Part shown: one piece after another, positions 29,451-36,794 of the stretch
Layout: each line of letters opens with the position of its first letter
Position numbering within the stretch: position 1 is the stretch's first letter
Origin: Polaribacter sp. BAL334
GTDB taxonomy: Bacteria; Bacteroidota; Bacteroidia; Flavobacteriales; Flavobacteriaceae
Direction: 5' to 3'
DNA: 64,000 bases
NCBI RefSeq assembly: GCF_015767435.1
Contig: NZ_JADWOV010000323.1
Location: 1 to 64,000 of the forward strand
Program-made: the position numbers and the translations under genes
The notes under the pieces: generated by a model
What the model saw: the letters and a program-made list of their open reading frames with translations, nothing else
Database searches by the model: none
What the model was told of the DNA's origin: nothing

Positions 29451-29472
29451 AAATCGAAAACGTTTTCGATTT
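29451..29472. promoter_or_regulatory. LacI-type operator 1 of the sucrose locus
   Basis: A perfect 22-bp palindrome, AAATCGAAAAC followed by GTTTTCGATTT, with the central CG typical of LacI-family operators. It lies in the divergent gap between the receptor (start 29369) and the lacI-type gene (start 29556). Confidence 0.85.
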
Positions 29473-29474
29473 AC

Positions 29475-29492
29475 CAAAAACGTTTTCGATTC
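29475..29492. promoter_or_regulatory. LacI-type operator 2 of the sucrose locus
   Basis: A second, imperfect copy with core AAAACGTTTTCGATT, its centre 20 bp (about two helical turns) from operator 1. It overlaps the -33 region of the regulator promoter, consistent with autoregulation. Confidence 0.75.
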
Positions 29493-29503
29493 AGATAATT
29501 TTC

Positions 29504-29511
29504 TATATTTG
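29504..29511 (+). promoter_or_regulatory. -7 element of the LacI regulator gene
   Basis: TATATTTG matches TAnnTTTG exactly, 44 nt before the ATG and about 12 nt after operator 2. Confidence 0.6.
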
Positions 29512-29555
29512 TGAGGTAATTTAACACATAATCAATTCCAAATTTATAGGGAACT

Positions 29556-30572
29556 ATGGTAACACTCAAGCAAATAGCGGAACAACTCAATATTTCTATC
29601 ACAACCGTTTCAAAAGCATTGAAAGACTATCCTGATGTGAGTAAAAAAACACGAAAATTAGTCAGAGAAACTGCTTCTATGTTGCATTATAAACCCAATT
29701 CTTTTGCGGTAAATTTAAGAACAAAAGAATCAAAAACAATTGGATTGATTATTCCTGAAATTGTACATCATTTCTTTTCAAGTGTCATCAAAGGCATTAT
29801 TTCTCAAGCAGAAAAAAAAGGCTATTTGGTAATTACATTGCAATCAAATGAGTCGTATGAATTGGAAAAACAACAAATAGAACTCCTTTTAAATAAAAGA
29901 GTAGATGGAATTTTAATTTCATTGGCAAATGGCACTGCAGATTATAAACATCTGATGGAAATCATCGAAAATGAAACACCTTTAGTGATGTTTGATAAAA
30001 TTGCAAAAGTGGTGAAATGCTCGAAAGTAATCATTGACGACAGAAAAGCTGCCTACAAAGCAACCCAACATTTGATTGATATTGGGTGTAAAAGAATTGC
30101 CCATTTTAGAGGGCCATTGTTACCCCAAAATTCGATTGACCGCTTTTTGGGGTACAAACAAGCGTTGCTCGACAATCAAATTCCATACGATTCTTCACTC
30201 GTATATCTTTTAAATGATATGAGTTTTGAGGAGGGAAAATTTTATGCAAATCAATTGTTGCAAGACCATAAAGATGTGGATGGCATCTTTATCAATACAG
30301 ATTTGGTGGCGATTGGTGCCATTACAGAATTCAATAAACAAGGAATCAAAGTGCCTGAACAAATCAATATTGTAGGATTCAGTAATTGGTTTATGGCATC
30401 TGTGATTTCACCTTCATTAACCACCATCAATCAACCAGGATTTGAAATGGGGAAAAAAGCCTTCAAATTGTTATACAATGAAATCAAAGATAAAAAAGAG
30501 AAAAAGAGCATTGTTTACCGAGAAGAAATTCTAGAAACAGCTTTGGTCATTAGAGATTCTACCAAAAATTAA
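29556..30572 (+). CDS. LacI-family transcriptional regulator of the sucrose locus
   Basis: 338 aa. The N-terminal LacI helix-turn-helix is [31 protein letters not shown], followed by the hinge [17 protein letters not shown] and a periplasmic-binding-protein-like ligand domain (about 60-338, starting IGLIIPEI). It is transcribed divergently from the receptor operon, and the gap holds two CG-centred operators, so it most likely controls both directions. The inducer (sucrose or a breakdown product) is inferred from neighbours. Its 3' end overlaps the convergent queG by 4 nt. Confidence 0.92.
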   Translation: MVTLKQIAEQLNISITTVSKALKDYPDVSKKTRKLVRETASMLHYKPNSFAVNLRTKESKTIGLIIPEIVHHFFSSVIKGIISQAEKKGYLVITLQSNESYELEKQQIELLLNKRVDGILISLANGTADYKHLMEIIENETPLVMFDKIAKVVKCSKVIIDDRKAAYKATQHLIDIGCKRIAHFRGPLLPQNSIDRFLGYKQALLDNQIPYDSSLVYLLNDMSFEEGKFYANQLLQDHKDVDGIFINTDLVAIGAITEFNKQGIKVPEQINIVGFSNWFMASVISPSLTTINQPGFEMGKKAFKLLYNEIKDKKEKKSIVYREEILETALVIRDSTKN

Positions 30573-31489
30573 TCTTTTAAAAACGAAATATTTCGCTGTA
30601 ATCCTGAAAATTTTGTTCTTTTTACAGCCGATTTTTTAAAAACTTTCTGAAAAGTGTCTTCCGTAATTTCTTCCCAATCTCTTTTGGTGAATTCCAAAAT
30701 TGCTTCTTTTGGATGAAATAAAGGTTCGTTATGGGCTTTTGAAAATCGATTCCAAGGACACACATCTTGACAAATATCGCAACCAAACACCCAATCTTGA
30801 AATTGGTTTTTAAAATCAGAGGGAATATTTTCTTTCAATTCGATGGTAAAATAAGAAATACATTTGCTTGCATCCACAGTATTGTTGGGCAAAATAGCGG
30901 CTGTTGGACAAGCATCAATGCATTTGGTGCACGTGCCACAATGATTGGTGGTTGTTGGATGGCCATATTCCAATTCTAAATCAACAATCAATTCAGCCAA
31001 AAAAAAGAACGAACCTTGCTGTTTTTGAATCAATAAAGAGTGTTTTCCATTCCAACCCAACCCTGCTTTTTCTGCCCAAGCACGTTCTAAAATAGGAGCA
31101 GAATCTACAAAACAACGACCTGAAACTTCTCCAATTTCTTGCTGAATATTGGCTAATAATTCACGCAATTTTTCTTTAATGACATGATGATAATCCTCAC
31201 CATAAGCGTATTTGGAAATTTTATACGAATCGTTATTTTGTTGCTGTTGAGGATAATAATTATAGGCTAATGAAATCACTGATTTTGCATCATCTACCAA
31301 CAAACGTGGGTCTAATCGCTTGTCAAAATGATTTTCCATATAACTCATTTCCCCATGAAAACCTTGCTGCAACCATTTTTCCAAACGAGGAGCTTCCTCA
31401 CTTAAAAATTCGGCTTTGGCAATTCCGCAAGCCAAGAAACCCAAACGTTTGGCCTCTTGTTTGATGAATTGTGTAGGATTGATTTTCAT
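30569..31489 (-). CDS. queG: Epoxyqueuosine reductase
   Basis: 306 aa. QueG performs the last step of queuosine synthesis, reducing epoxyqueuosine in tRNA with cobalamin and two 4Fe-4S clusters. The clusters are visible as [17 protein letters not shown] near 181-197 and [12 protein letters not shown] near 236-247; [21 protein letters not shown] near 128-148 is the family active-site segment. It lacks the C-terminal HEAT-like extension of the longer enterobacterial form. The -7 element TATTTTTG (31502-31495 on this strand) ends only about 5 nt before the ATG, so the mRNA may be leaderless. Confidence 0.93.
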   Translation of the reverse strand: MKINPTQFIKQEAKRLGFLACGIAKAEFLSEEAPRLEKWLQQGFHGEMSYMENHFDKRLDPRLLVDDAKSVISLAYNYYPQQQQNNDSYKISKYAYGEDYHHVIKEKLRELLANIQQEIGEVSGRCFVDSAPILERAWAEKAGLGWNGKHSLLIQKQQGSFFFLAELIVDLELEYGHPTTTNHCGTCTKCIDACPTAAILPNNTVDASKCISYFTIELKENIPSDFKNQFQDWVFGCDICQDVCPWNRFSKAHNEPLFHPKEAILEFTKRDWEEITEDTFQKVFKKSAVKRTKFSGLQRNISFLKD

Positions 31490-31666
31490 GGAAGCAAAAA
31501 TAAGTTAAAAGAGTTTGATAGATTTATGGTATTTGAAAGTTTGTAAAATATAAAATAATCTAAAATCTTCAGATAAAAAATTTCAATATGCTTGGATTAT
31601 ACTATTTTAGCTTAATAGAAATTTTTTTGTAGAGTTATATAAAACTGAACTTAGAGTAAAATTAAA

Positions 31667-32317
31667 TTGGTTAAATTGAAAAAATGCTTAAAAATTTTAA
31701 ATGTAATATTCGTTTTGATTATGATAATTTCTTGTTCAAAAAAATCTATTCATACTAGAGATTTTTTAAATAAAATAAGTTTAAATGAATGGAATAAAGA
31801 AACTCATCGTTTTGTAAATAAAGAATGCTCCATTGAAGTTTATAAGTATTATAATGACAAAGAGATTTTAGAAAATTATTTTGTGGACGAACATACAAAT
31901 GATACAATTAATTCATTAGAAAAACATTTAAACTTTTATGTTAAAAACCGAGAAAATATTTTAAATAAATTAAAAGAAAAAGCTGATATTTTCCCTTCAA
32001 AAATGAACACTCTTGTTATAATTGAAAAATATCTTGGGTTAAACAACTCAGATATTAGCTATACTATATCTAGTAATGATTTGAATGTTAGTTTAATATT
32101 TTATTATCAGTTAGACAAATTTGAAGAAATTCAAGAATTGAAAAATTATAATGATATTTTTTTTGACTCAATTGTAAAAATGAACAATAAATGTACTGTT
32201 AATTACAATGGGCATTTAAATACAGTTGAATTTCAGACAGTTATATCTTTGAATGCTAATAATGAAATTACTTATAATGTTAAAACTGGATTCTTTGGGA
32301 GTTTTATTATTGATTGA
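31667..32317 (+). CDS. Hypothetical lipoprotein
   Basis: 216 aa from TTG 31667; TTG at 31676 is an equally good start (MKKCLKILNVIFVLIMIISC). It has a lipoprotein signal with a likely lipid-anchored Cys in IMIISCSKK. The mature part is hydrophilic, Asn/Lys-rich, with no recognised domain. It stands between queG and the galactose operon without an obvious partner. Codon use is even more AT-rich than in its neighbours, which could mean a lineage-specific or recently gained gene. Confidence 0.6.
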   Translation: MVKLKKCLKILNVIFVLIMIISCSKKSIHTRDFLNKISLNEWNKETHRFVNKECSIEVYKYYNDKEILENYFVDEHTNDTINSLEKHLNFYVKNRENILNKLKEKADIFPSKMNTLVIIEKYLGLNNSDISYTISSNDLNVSLIFYYQLDKFEEIQELKNYNDIFFDSIVKMNNKCTVNYNGHLNTVEFQTVISLNANNEITYNVKTGFFGSFIID

Positions 32318-32339
32318 TTAATAAATAATTTTTTATAAT

Positions 32340-32360
32340 ACCTACCAGTACCTACCAGTA
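32340..32360. repeat. Tandem 10-bp repeat, candidate GntR operator
   Basis: CCTACCAGTA occurs twice in direct tandem (32341-32360), preceded by an A. The period is one helical turn, and it sits just upstream of the -7 element of the gntR-type gene. Confidence 0.7.
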
Positions 32361-32374
32361 TTAAAATAATTTTA

Positions 32375-32382
32375 TATATTTG
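32375..32382 (+). promoter_or_regulatory. -7 element of the galactose operon
   Basis: TATATTTG matches TAnnTTTG exactly and ends 4 nt before the ATG at 32387, so the mRNA is either leaderless or the ATG at 32396 is used. Confidence 0.65.
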
Positions 32383-32386
32383 TGGC

Positions 32387-33385
32387 ATGAATCTCATGTC
32401 CTTAAATAACGAATCTAAAATTCCAAAATACAAACAGATTGTTTCTTCAATCGAGGAAGCCATTGCGGAAGGTTCATTAAAAAAAGACGACAAATTGCCT
32501 TCTTTAAATGCAATCAAAGACACTTTTAAACTGTCAAGAGATACTGTTTTGATGGCGTTTAATGAGCTTAAAAATCGTGGAATTATTCATTCTGTGGTTG
32601 GGAAAGGTTATTATGTTTCTTCTGAAAATATAGCGATTCAACAAAAAATATTTGTGCTTTTTGATGAGTTGAATTCGTTCAAAGAGGATTTGTACAACGC
32701 TTTTTTAGAAAATTTAGGAAATCACATTCAAGTAGAAATTTACTTTCATCATTTTAATGCTACTGTCTTCAGCAAATTGATTTTGGAAAATGTTGGCAAT
32801 TATAATTATTACGCAATCATGCCAGCTAATTTGCCAAATACACATCAAGTAATTGCGAATTTACTTCCAGATAAAGTGTTTATTTTAGATCAAACCAATG
32901 AGAGTTTGTCACAATATCCTGCCATTTATCAAAATTTTGAAAAGAATGTGTACGAGGGTTTGTTAGAAGGTTTGATACAAATTAAAAAATATAAAAAATT
33001 AGTACTCATTTATACTCCAGAAAAGCAACCTTATGGAATTCTGAATGGCTTTACGTCATTTTGCACTGACCATGAAATTTCATACATTGTTTTAGAATCT
33101 TTAAAAGATTGTCTTCCAAGAAAAGGCGAAATTTATTTGGTTTTGGATGATAAAAATTTGATAAGAATTATCAAAAAAATCAAAGAGCAATCACTTGAAA
33201 TTGCGTCAGATATTGGAATTATTTCCTATAATGATACCTTATTGAAAGAAGTTGTTGCTGAAGGAATCACCACAATTTCCACTGATTTTACACAAATGGG
33301 CGCTACTTTGGCAACAATGATTGTGCAAAATTCCCAACAAAAAATTGAAAATCCAAGTAAATTAATTCTAAGAAAATCTCTATAA
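32387..33385 (+). CDS. GntR-type regulator with LacI-like ligand domain
   Basis: 332 aa (329 from the alternative ATG at 32396). The N-terminal winged helix is of the GntR type (PKYKQIVSSIEEAIAEGSLKKDDKLPSLNAIKDTFKLSRDTVLMAFNELKNRGII, read in two parts: about 9-40 and 41-63), fused to a C-terminal periplasmic-binding-like sensor domain (about 85-332). This hybrid layout is known in AraR-type sugar regulators. It is followed after 1 nt by a mutarotase and then galK and galT, so it probably senses galactose or a derivative and represses its own operon through the tandem repeat at 32340. Confidence 0.88.
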   Translation: MNLMSLNNESKIPKYKQIVSSIEEAIAEGSLKKDDKLPSLNAIKDTFKLSRDTVLMAFNELKNRGIIHSVVGKGYYVSSENIAIQQKIFVLFDELNSFKEDLYNAFLENLGNHIQVEIYFHHFNATVFSKLILENVGNYNYYAIMPANLPNTHQVIANLLPDKVFILDQTNESLSQYPAIYQNFEKNVYEGLLEGLIQIKKYKKLVLIYTPEKQPYGILNGFTSFCTDHEISYIVLESLKDCLPRKGEIYLVLDDKNLIRIIKKIKEQSLEIASDIGIISYNDTLLKEVVAEGITTISTDFTQMGATLATMIVQNSQQKIENPSKLILRKSL

Positions 33386-33386
33386 A

Positions 33387-34274
33387 GTGTTTACAATACA
33401 TCAACAACAATCAGAAAACAACGTCATTTTGACACTAGAAAATGCTTCAAAAAGCTCGAAAGTTGTCATTTCATTGCACGAAGGTGCTCGTGTTTCATCA
33501 TTGATTTTGGCTTCAAAAACCATCATTAAAGAAATTCCCAATTTTGACTATAAAGATTCTTATGCTGCATCAATTTTGTTTCCTTTTGTAAGTCGAATTG
33601 AAAATGGCATCTATGAATTTGAGTATAAAAAATACCAACTAGATTGCAATCAAGCAGGAATTAACGCCCTGCATGGTTTAGTGTATAATAAAGTGTTTGT
33701 AATTAAAAATCAAGAAGTTACATCGGATTTTGCTTCTGTAACGTTGGGTTATATTGAAAACAATCCTCCTGTTGGATTTCCATTCAAATATGCATTGGAA
33801 TTGACGTATAAATGCACAAATACCAATTTGGAAATTCACATCCAAGTAACCAATATTGATGAACATCTATTTCCATTTACCATTGGTTGGCATCCGTATT
33901 TTTATACCGAAAATTTGGCAGAAGCTGTCGTAAAATTCAACAGCAATCAACAAATTGCTTTTGATGAAAAGTTGATTACTAAAGAAATTATTCCGTATGA
34001 AAATGACGAAATCTTTGTAATCAAAGACAAACAATTAGATGATTGTTTTGTGATGGATGACAACAAAATTAAGTTTGAAACTGCTGAATATCAGTTGGAA
34101 ATAACTTCTGATTCAGCTCATAATTTCTTGCAGATGTACACGCCACCAAACAGAAATCTGATTGCTATTGAACCCATGACCGGAATTTCAAATAGTTTTA
34201 ATAATAAGATAGGTTTGCAAGTTTTAGCACCTGAAAAAACGTACGAAATCACTTGGAATTTATCGATCATTTAA
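33387..34274 (+). CDS. galM: Aldose 1-epimerase (galactose mutarotase family)
   Basis: 295 aa. Mutarotases interconvert the alpha and beta anomers of galactose or glucose so that GalK receives the alpha form. The GTG start at 33387 follows the regulator stop by 1 nt. Family signatures are visible: FPFVSRIENGIYEF near 66-79, the first catalytic His in GINALHGLVYNK near 91-102, TIGWHPYF near 165-172 with the second His, and a late acidic residue in IAIEPMTGISNSFN near 265. It is cytosolic. Confidence 0.9.
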   Translation: MFTIHQQQSENNVILTLENASKSSKVVISLHEGARVSSLILASKTIIKEIPNFDYKDSYAASILFPFVSRIENGIYEFEYKKYQLDCNQAGINALHGLVYNKVFVIKNQEVTSDFASVTLGYIENNPPVGFPFKYALELTYKCTNTNLEIHIQVTNIDEHLFPFTIGWHPYFYTENLAEAVVKFNSNQQIAFDEKLITKEIIPYENDEIFVIKDKQLDDCFVMDDNKIKFETAEYQLEITSDSAHNFLQMYTPPNRNLIAIEPMTGISNSFNNKIGLQVLAPEKTYEITWNLSII

Positions 34275-34292
34275 AAAAATAATCAAATCAAT

Positions 34293-35441
34293 ATGAGTGC
34301 ACAACTAATCAAAGAAGTAACATCGAAATTCAAATCGATTTTTAAAACAGAACCCATTGCCATTTTTTCTCCAGGTCGTATCAATATTATTGGCGAACAC
34401 ACAGATTATAATGGTGGATTTGTATTTCCTGCAGCTGTAGATAAGGGAATTGCAGCCGCAATTCAAAAGAGCGATGCTGGTCATTCCACTGCAATTGCAA
34501 TGGATTTAAACAGTACCATTGAGTTTGAATTGGACAAATTAAAACCATCCAAAGAAGGAAGTTGGGAGAACTACGTTTTTGGTGTGGTTGCCGAAATTCA
34601 GAATAGGAACAAAATTATTGGCGATTTCAACATCGTTTTTAAAGGAAATATTCCGGCTGGAGCAGGAATGTCTTCTTCAGCAGCATTAGAAAACAGTGTG
34701 GTTTTTGGTTTGAACGAATTGTTTGATTTGGGTTTGACCAAAACAGAAATGATTTTAATTTCTCAGAAAGCTGAACACAATTATGTTGGGGTAAAATGTG
34801 GTATTATGGATCAATATGCAAGCATGTTTGGCATCAAAAACAATGCACTTTTGTTGGATTGTAGAACCATAGAATCTAAACCATATGAAATTGATTTTAA
34901 AGAGCATCAATTGATGTTGATTAACACGAATGTAAAGCACAGTTTGTCTGATAGCGCCTATAATGACAGACGTTCAGCGTGCGAAAGTGTGGCTGAATTG
35001 CTAAAAGTGGACACGTTGCGTGAAGTATCTGAAGAAGATTTAGAAAAGATTATTGACAAAATTACGCCTGAAAATTACCAAAAAGCGTTATACGTGATTC
35101 AAGAAATTGAACGCACTCAAAAAGCGGCAAAAGCGATTGAAAAAAATGATTTGGAAACTTTAGGAGCCTTGATTTATGCTTCTCACAATGGATTGCAGCA
35201 TCAATATAAAGTAAGTTGTGAAGAATTAGATTACTTAGTTGCTCAAGCAAAAAAGAATAAAAAAGTCTTGGGTGCAAGAATGATGGGTGGAGGTTTTGGA
35301 GGTTGTACCATCAATTTAATTGCTAAATCCGAAGCAAAAGCTTTTGCAGATTCAGTAGCAACTTCGTATAAAAATAAATTCAATAAAGAATGTTCAGTTT
35401 ATTTTATTGAGCTTTCTGATGGAACTCATATCGTACAATAA
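34293..35441 (+). CDS. galK: Galactokinase
   Basis: 382 aa, standard length. It phosphorylates galactose at C1, the first committed Leloir step. GHMP-kinase signatures: the galactokinase signature GRINIIGEHTDYNGGFVFPAA near 29-49 (binding galactose through the HTDYNGG acid residues), the ATP loop IPAGAGMSSSAALENSVVFGL near 115-135 and the C-terminal ARMMGGGFGGCTINLI near 328-343. It lies 18 nt after the mutarotase and 17 nt before galT. Confidence 0.97.
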   Translation: MSAQLIKEVTSKFKSIFKTEPIAIFSPGRINIIGEHTDYNGGFVFPAAVDKGIAAAIQKSDAGHSTAIAMDLNSTIEFELDKLKPSKEGSWENYVFGVVAEIQNRNKIIGDFNIVFKGNIPAGAGMSSSAALENSVVFGLNELFDLGLTKTEMILISQKAEHNYVGVKCGIMDQYASMFGIKNNALLLDCRTIESKPYEIDFKEHQLMLINTNVKHSLSDSAYNDRRSACESVAELLKVDTLREVSEEDLEKIIDKITPENYQKALYVIQEIERTQKAAKAIEKNDLETLGALIYASHNGLQHQYKVSCEELDYLVAQAKKNKKVLGARMMGGGFGGCTINLIAKSEAKAFADSVATSYKNKFNKECSVYFIELSDGTHIVQ

Positions 35442-35458
35442 TATTCAACCAATCAATC

Positions 35459-36484
35459 ATGGAAAACACCAATTTACAAGACTATTCACATAAACGTCTT
35501 AATATTTTAACAGGAGAATGGGTTTTAGTGTCTCCTCACAGAGCCAAAAGACCTTGGCAAGGTCAAAATGAGGAAATTTCGAAAGAGAAAAGGCCTTCTT
35601 ATGACCCAACTTGTTATTTGTGTGCCTCAAATACACGTGCTAATGGTGAGGTAAATCCTGATTATCAGGATGTTTTTATTTTTGATAATGATTTTGCAGC
35701 CCTGCAAAGTGATTCGCCTTCATTTTCAGTAAATGATGGTTTATTCAAAGCGCAAAGCGAAACAGGAATTTGTAAAGTAATCTGTTTTAGTCCTGACCAT
35801 TCTAAAAGTTTGGCGGAAATGTCTGTAGATGAAATTCAGAAAGTGGTAGTGGCTTGGCAAAATGAGTACACGATTTTAGGCGCAAACGAAAACATTAATT
35901 ACGTTCAAATTTTTGAAAACAAAGGGGCAGTAATGGGTTGTAGCAATCCTCATCCTCATGGACAAATCTGGAGTCAATCAACGTTGCCAAATGAAGTGGA
36001 AAAAAAAGACAATCAGCAGTTTAACTATTTTGAAAAACATCAAAAAAGTTTGTTGGAAACGTATTTACATCAAGAATTAGCAACCAAAGAGCGCATTATT
36101 TTTGAGAATGATGATTTTGTAGTATTGATTCCTTTTTGGGCAGTTTGGCCTTTTGAAACCATGATTGCTCCTAAAAAATCACAAAAAAATATCACGGAAA
36201 TGAGCGCTGAGCAAGCTAAAAATTTTGCAGAGGCAATTTCTGTAATTACAAGTACTTATGATAAATTATTCAATACTTCTTTTCCATATTCAAGTGGAAT
36301 TCATCAAGCACCAACTAACGGATTGGAAAATAATCATTGGCATTGGCACATGAGTTTTTATCCTCCATTGTTAAGAAGTGCAACTGTGAAGAAATTTATG
36401 GTGGGTTATGAGATGTTTGGTTCACCACAAAGAGACATTACCGCTGAAATTGCAGCGCAAAGGCTGAGAGATTTAGTGGGGTAA
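35459..36484 (+). CDS. galT: UDP-glucose--hexose-1-phosphate uridylyltransferase
   Basis: 341 aa. GalT swaps UMP from UDP-glucose onto galactose 1-phosphate. The catalytic histidine-triad region is GCSNPHPHGQIWSQSTLPNE near 160-179, where HPHGQ holds the uridylylated His. A zinc-binding pair is visible in YLCASNTRANGE near 56. NHWHWHMSFYPPLLRS near 295 is the C-terminal signature. It is the last gene of the galactose operon. galE is not in the window. Confidence 0.97.
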   Translation: MENTNLQDYSHKRLNILTGEWVLVSPHRAKRPWQGQNEEISKEKRPSYDPTCYLCASNTRANGEVNPDYQDVFIFDNDFAALQSDSPSFSVNDGLFKAQSETGICKVICFSPDHSKSLAEMSVDEIQKVVVAWQNEYTILGANENINYVQIFENKGAVMGCSNPHPHGQIWSQSTLPNEVEKKDNQQFNYFEKHQKSLLETYLHQELATKERIIFENDDFVVLIPFWAVWPFETMIAPKKSQKNITEMSAEQAKNFAEAISVITSTYDKLFNTSFPYSSGIHQAPTNGLENNHWHWHMSFYPPLLRSATVKKFMVGYEMFGSPQRDITAEIAAQRLRDLVG

Positions 36485-36571
36485 AAAGTTTTTAAAATTA
36501 GCAGATAGCTAACAAAACCATCAATTTGTTGAATTTTTAGAACTGTATCAACTGAAAATTAGCTATTTGAT

Positions 36572-36590
36572 AAAAGTTTAGAAACTTTTT
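36572..36590 (+). terminator. Weak terminator after galT
   Basis: AAAAGTT (36572-36578) can pair with AACTTTT (36583-36589) around a 4-nt loop. The stem is short and AT-rich. Confidence 0.35.
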
Positions 36591-36598
36591 ACATATTA

Positions 36599-36629
36599 TT
36601 TGCAATTTTAAATTTAATAGTTAGATTTG
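36599..36629 (+). promoter_or_regulatory. Promoter of the Phe/Tyr operon leader
   Basis: TTTG (36599-36602), then 19 nt, then TAGATTTG (36622-36629). Both elements match the Bacteroidetes consensus with correct spacing. The transcript would begin near 36635, about 17 nt before the leader peptide ATG. Confidence 0.8.
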
Positions 36630-36651
36630 TCGCGTTAAAACACGAAAACAA

Positions 36652-36732
36652 ATGATTTGCAATACTTGGACAGGTTTCTATTTTTACTTTTATTTTTACA
36701 ATAAAAGAAGAGACTTTGTAGTGTGTTGTTAA
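36652..36732 (+). CDS. Phe/Tyr leader peptide of the aromatic amino acid operon
   Basis: An ORF of 26 codons plus TAA. Residues 9-16 read FYFYFYFY (codons at 36676-36699), with a further Phe at residue 22 and a Trp at residue 6. Eight Phe/Tyr codons in a row, directly upstream of genes for Phe and Tyr synthesis and inside a hairpin-switch leader, identify it as the control peptide of a transcription attenuator. Ribosomes would stall here when charged tRNA-Phe or tRNA-Tyr is scarce. It is too short for ordinary gene finders. No homologue search was possible. Confidence 0.88.
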   Translation: MICNTWTGFYFYFYFYNKRRDFVVCC

Positions 36733-36762
36733 GCTAAAAAAATACATAAAATATAAAGTCTC
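36710..36762 (+). promoter_or_regulatory. Antiterminator pairing of the Phe/Tyr attenuator
   Basis: GAGACTTTGTA (36710-36720, inside the leader ORF after the Phe/Tyr codons) is complementary over 11 bp, one G-U included, to TATAAAGTCTC (36752-36762), which is also the left arm of the terminator. A ribosome stalled at the Phe/Tyr codons leaves 36710-36720 free to pair, and the terminator cannot form. A ribosome at the stop codon (36730-36732) masks part of it, and the terminator forms. Confidence 0.82.
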
Positions 36763-36785
36763 GAAATTTTCGAGGCTTTTTTTTT
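36755..36785 (+). terminator. Attenuator terminator before the prephenate dehydratase gene
   Basis: AAAGTCTCGAA (36755-36765) pairs with TTCGAGGCTTT (36769-36779), one G-U pair, followed by a T run to 36785. The dehydratase ATG is only 9 nt after the T run, so this terminator controls entry into the operon. AGAGG at 36786-36790 could act as a Shine-Dalgarno sequence, unusual in this window. Confidence 0.87.
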
Positions 36786-36794
36786 AGAGGATAT

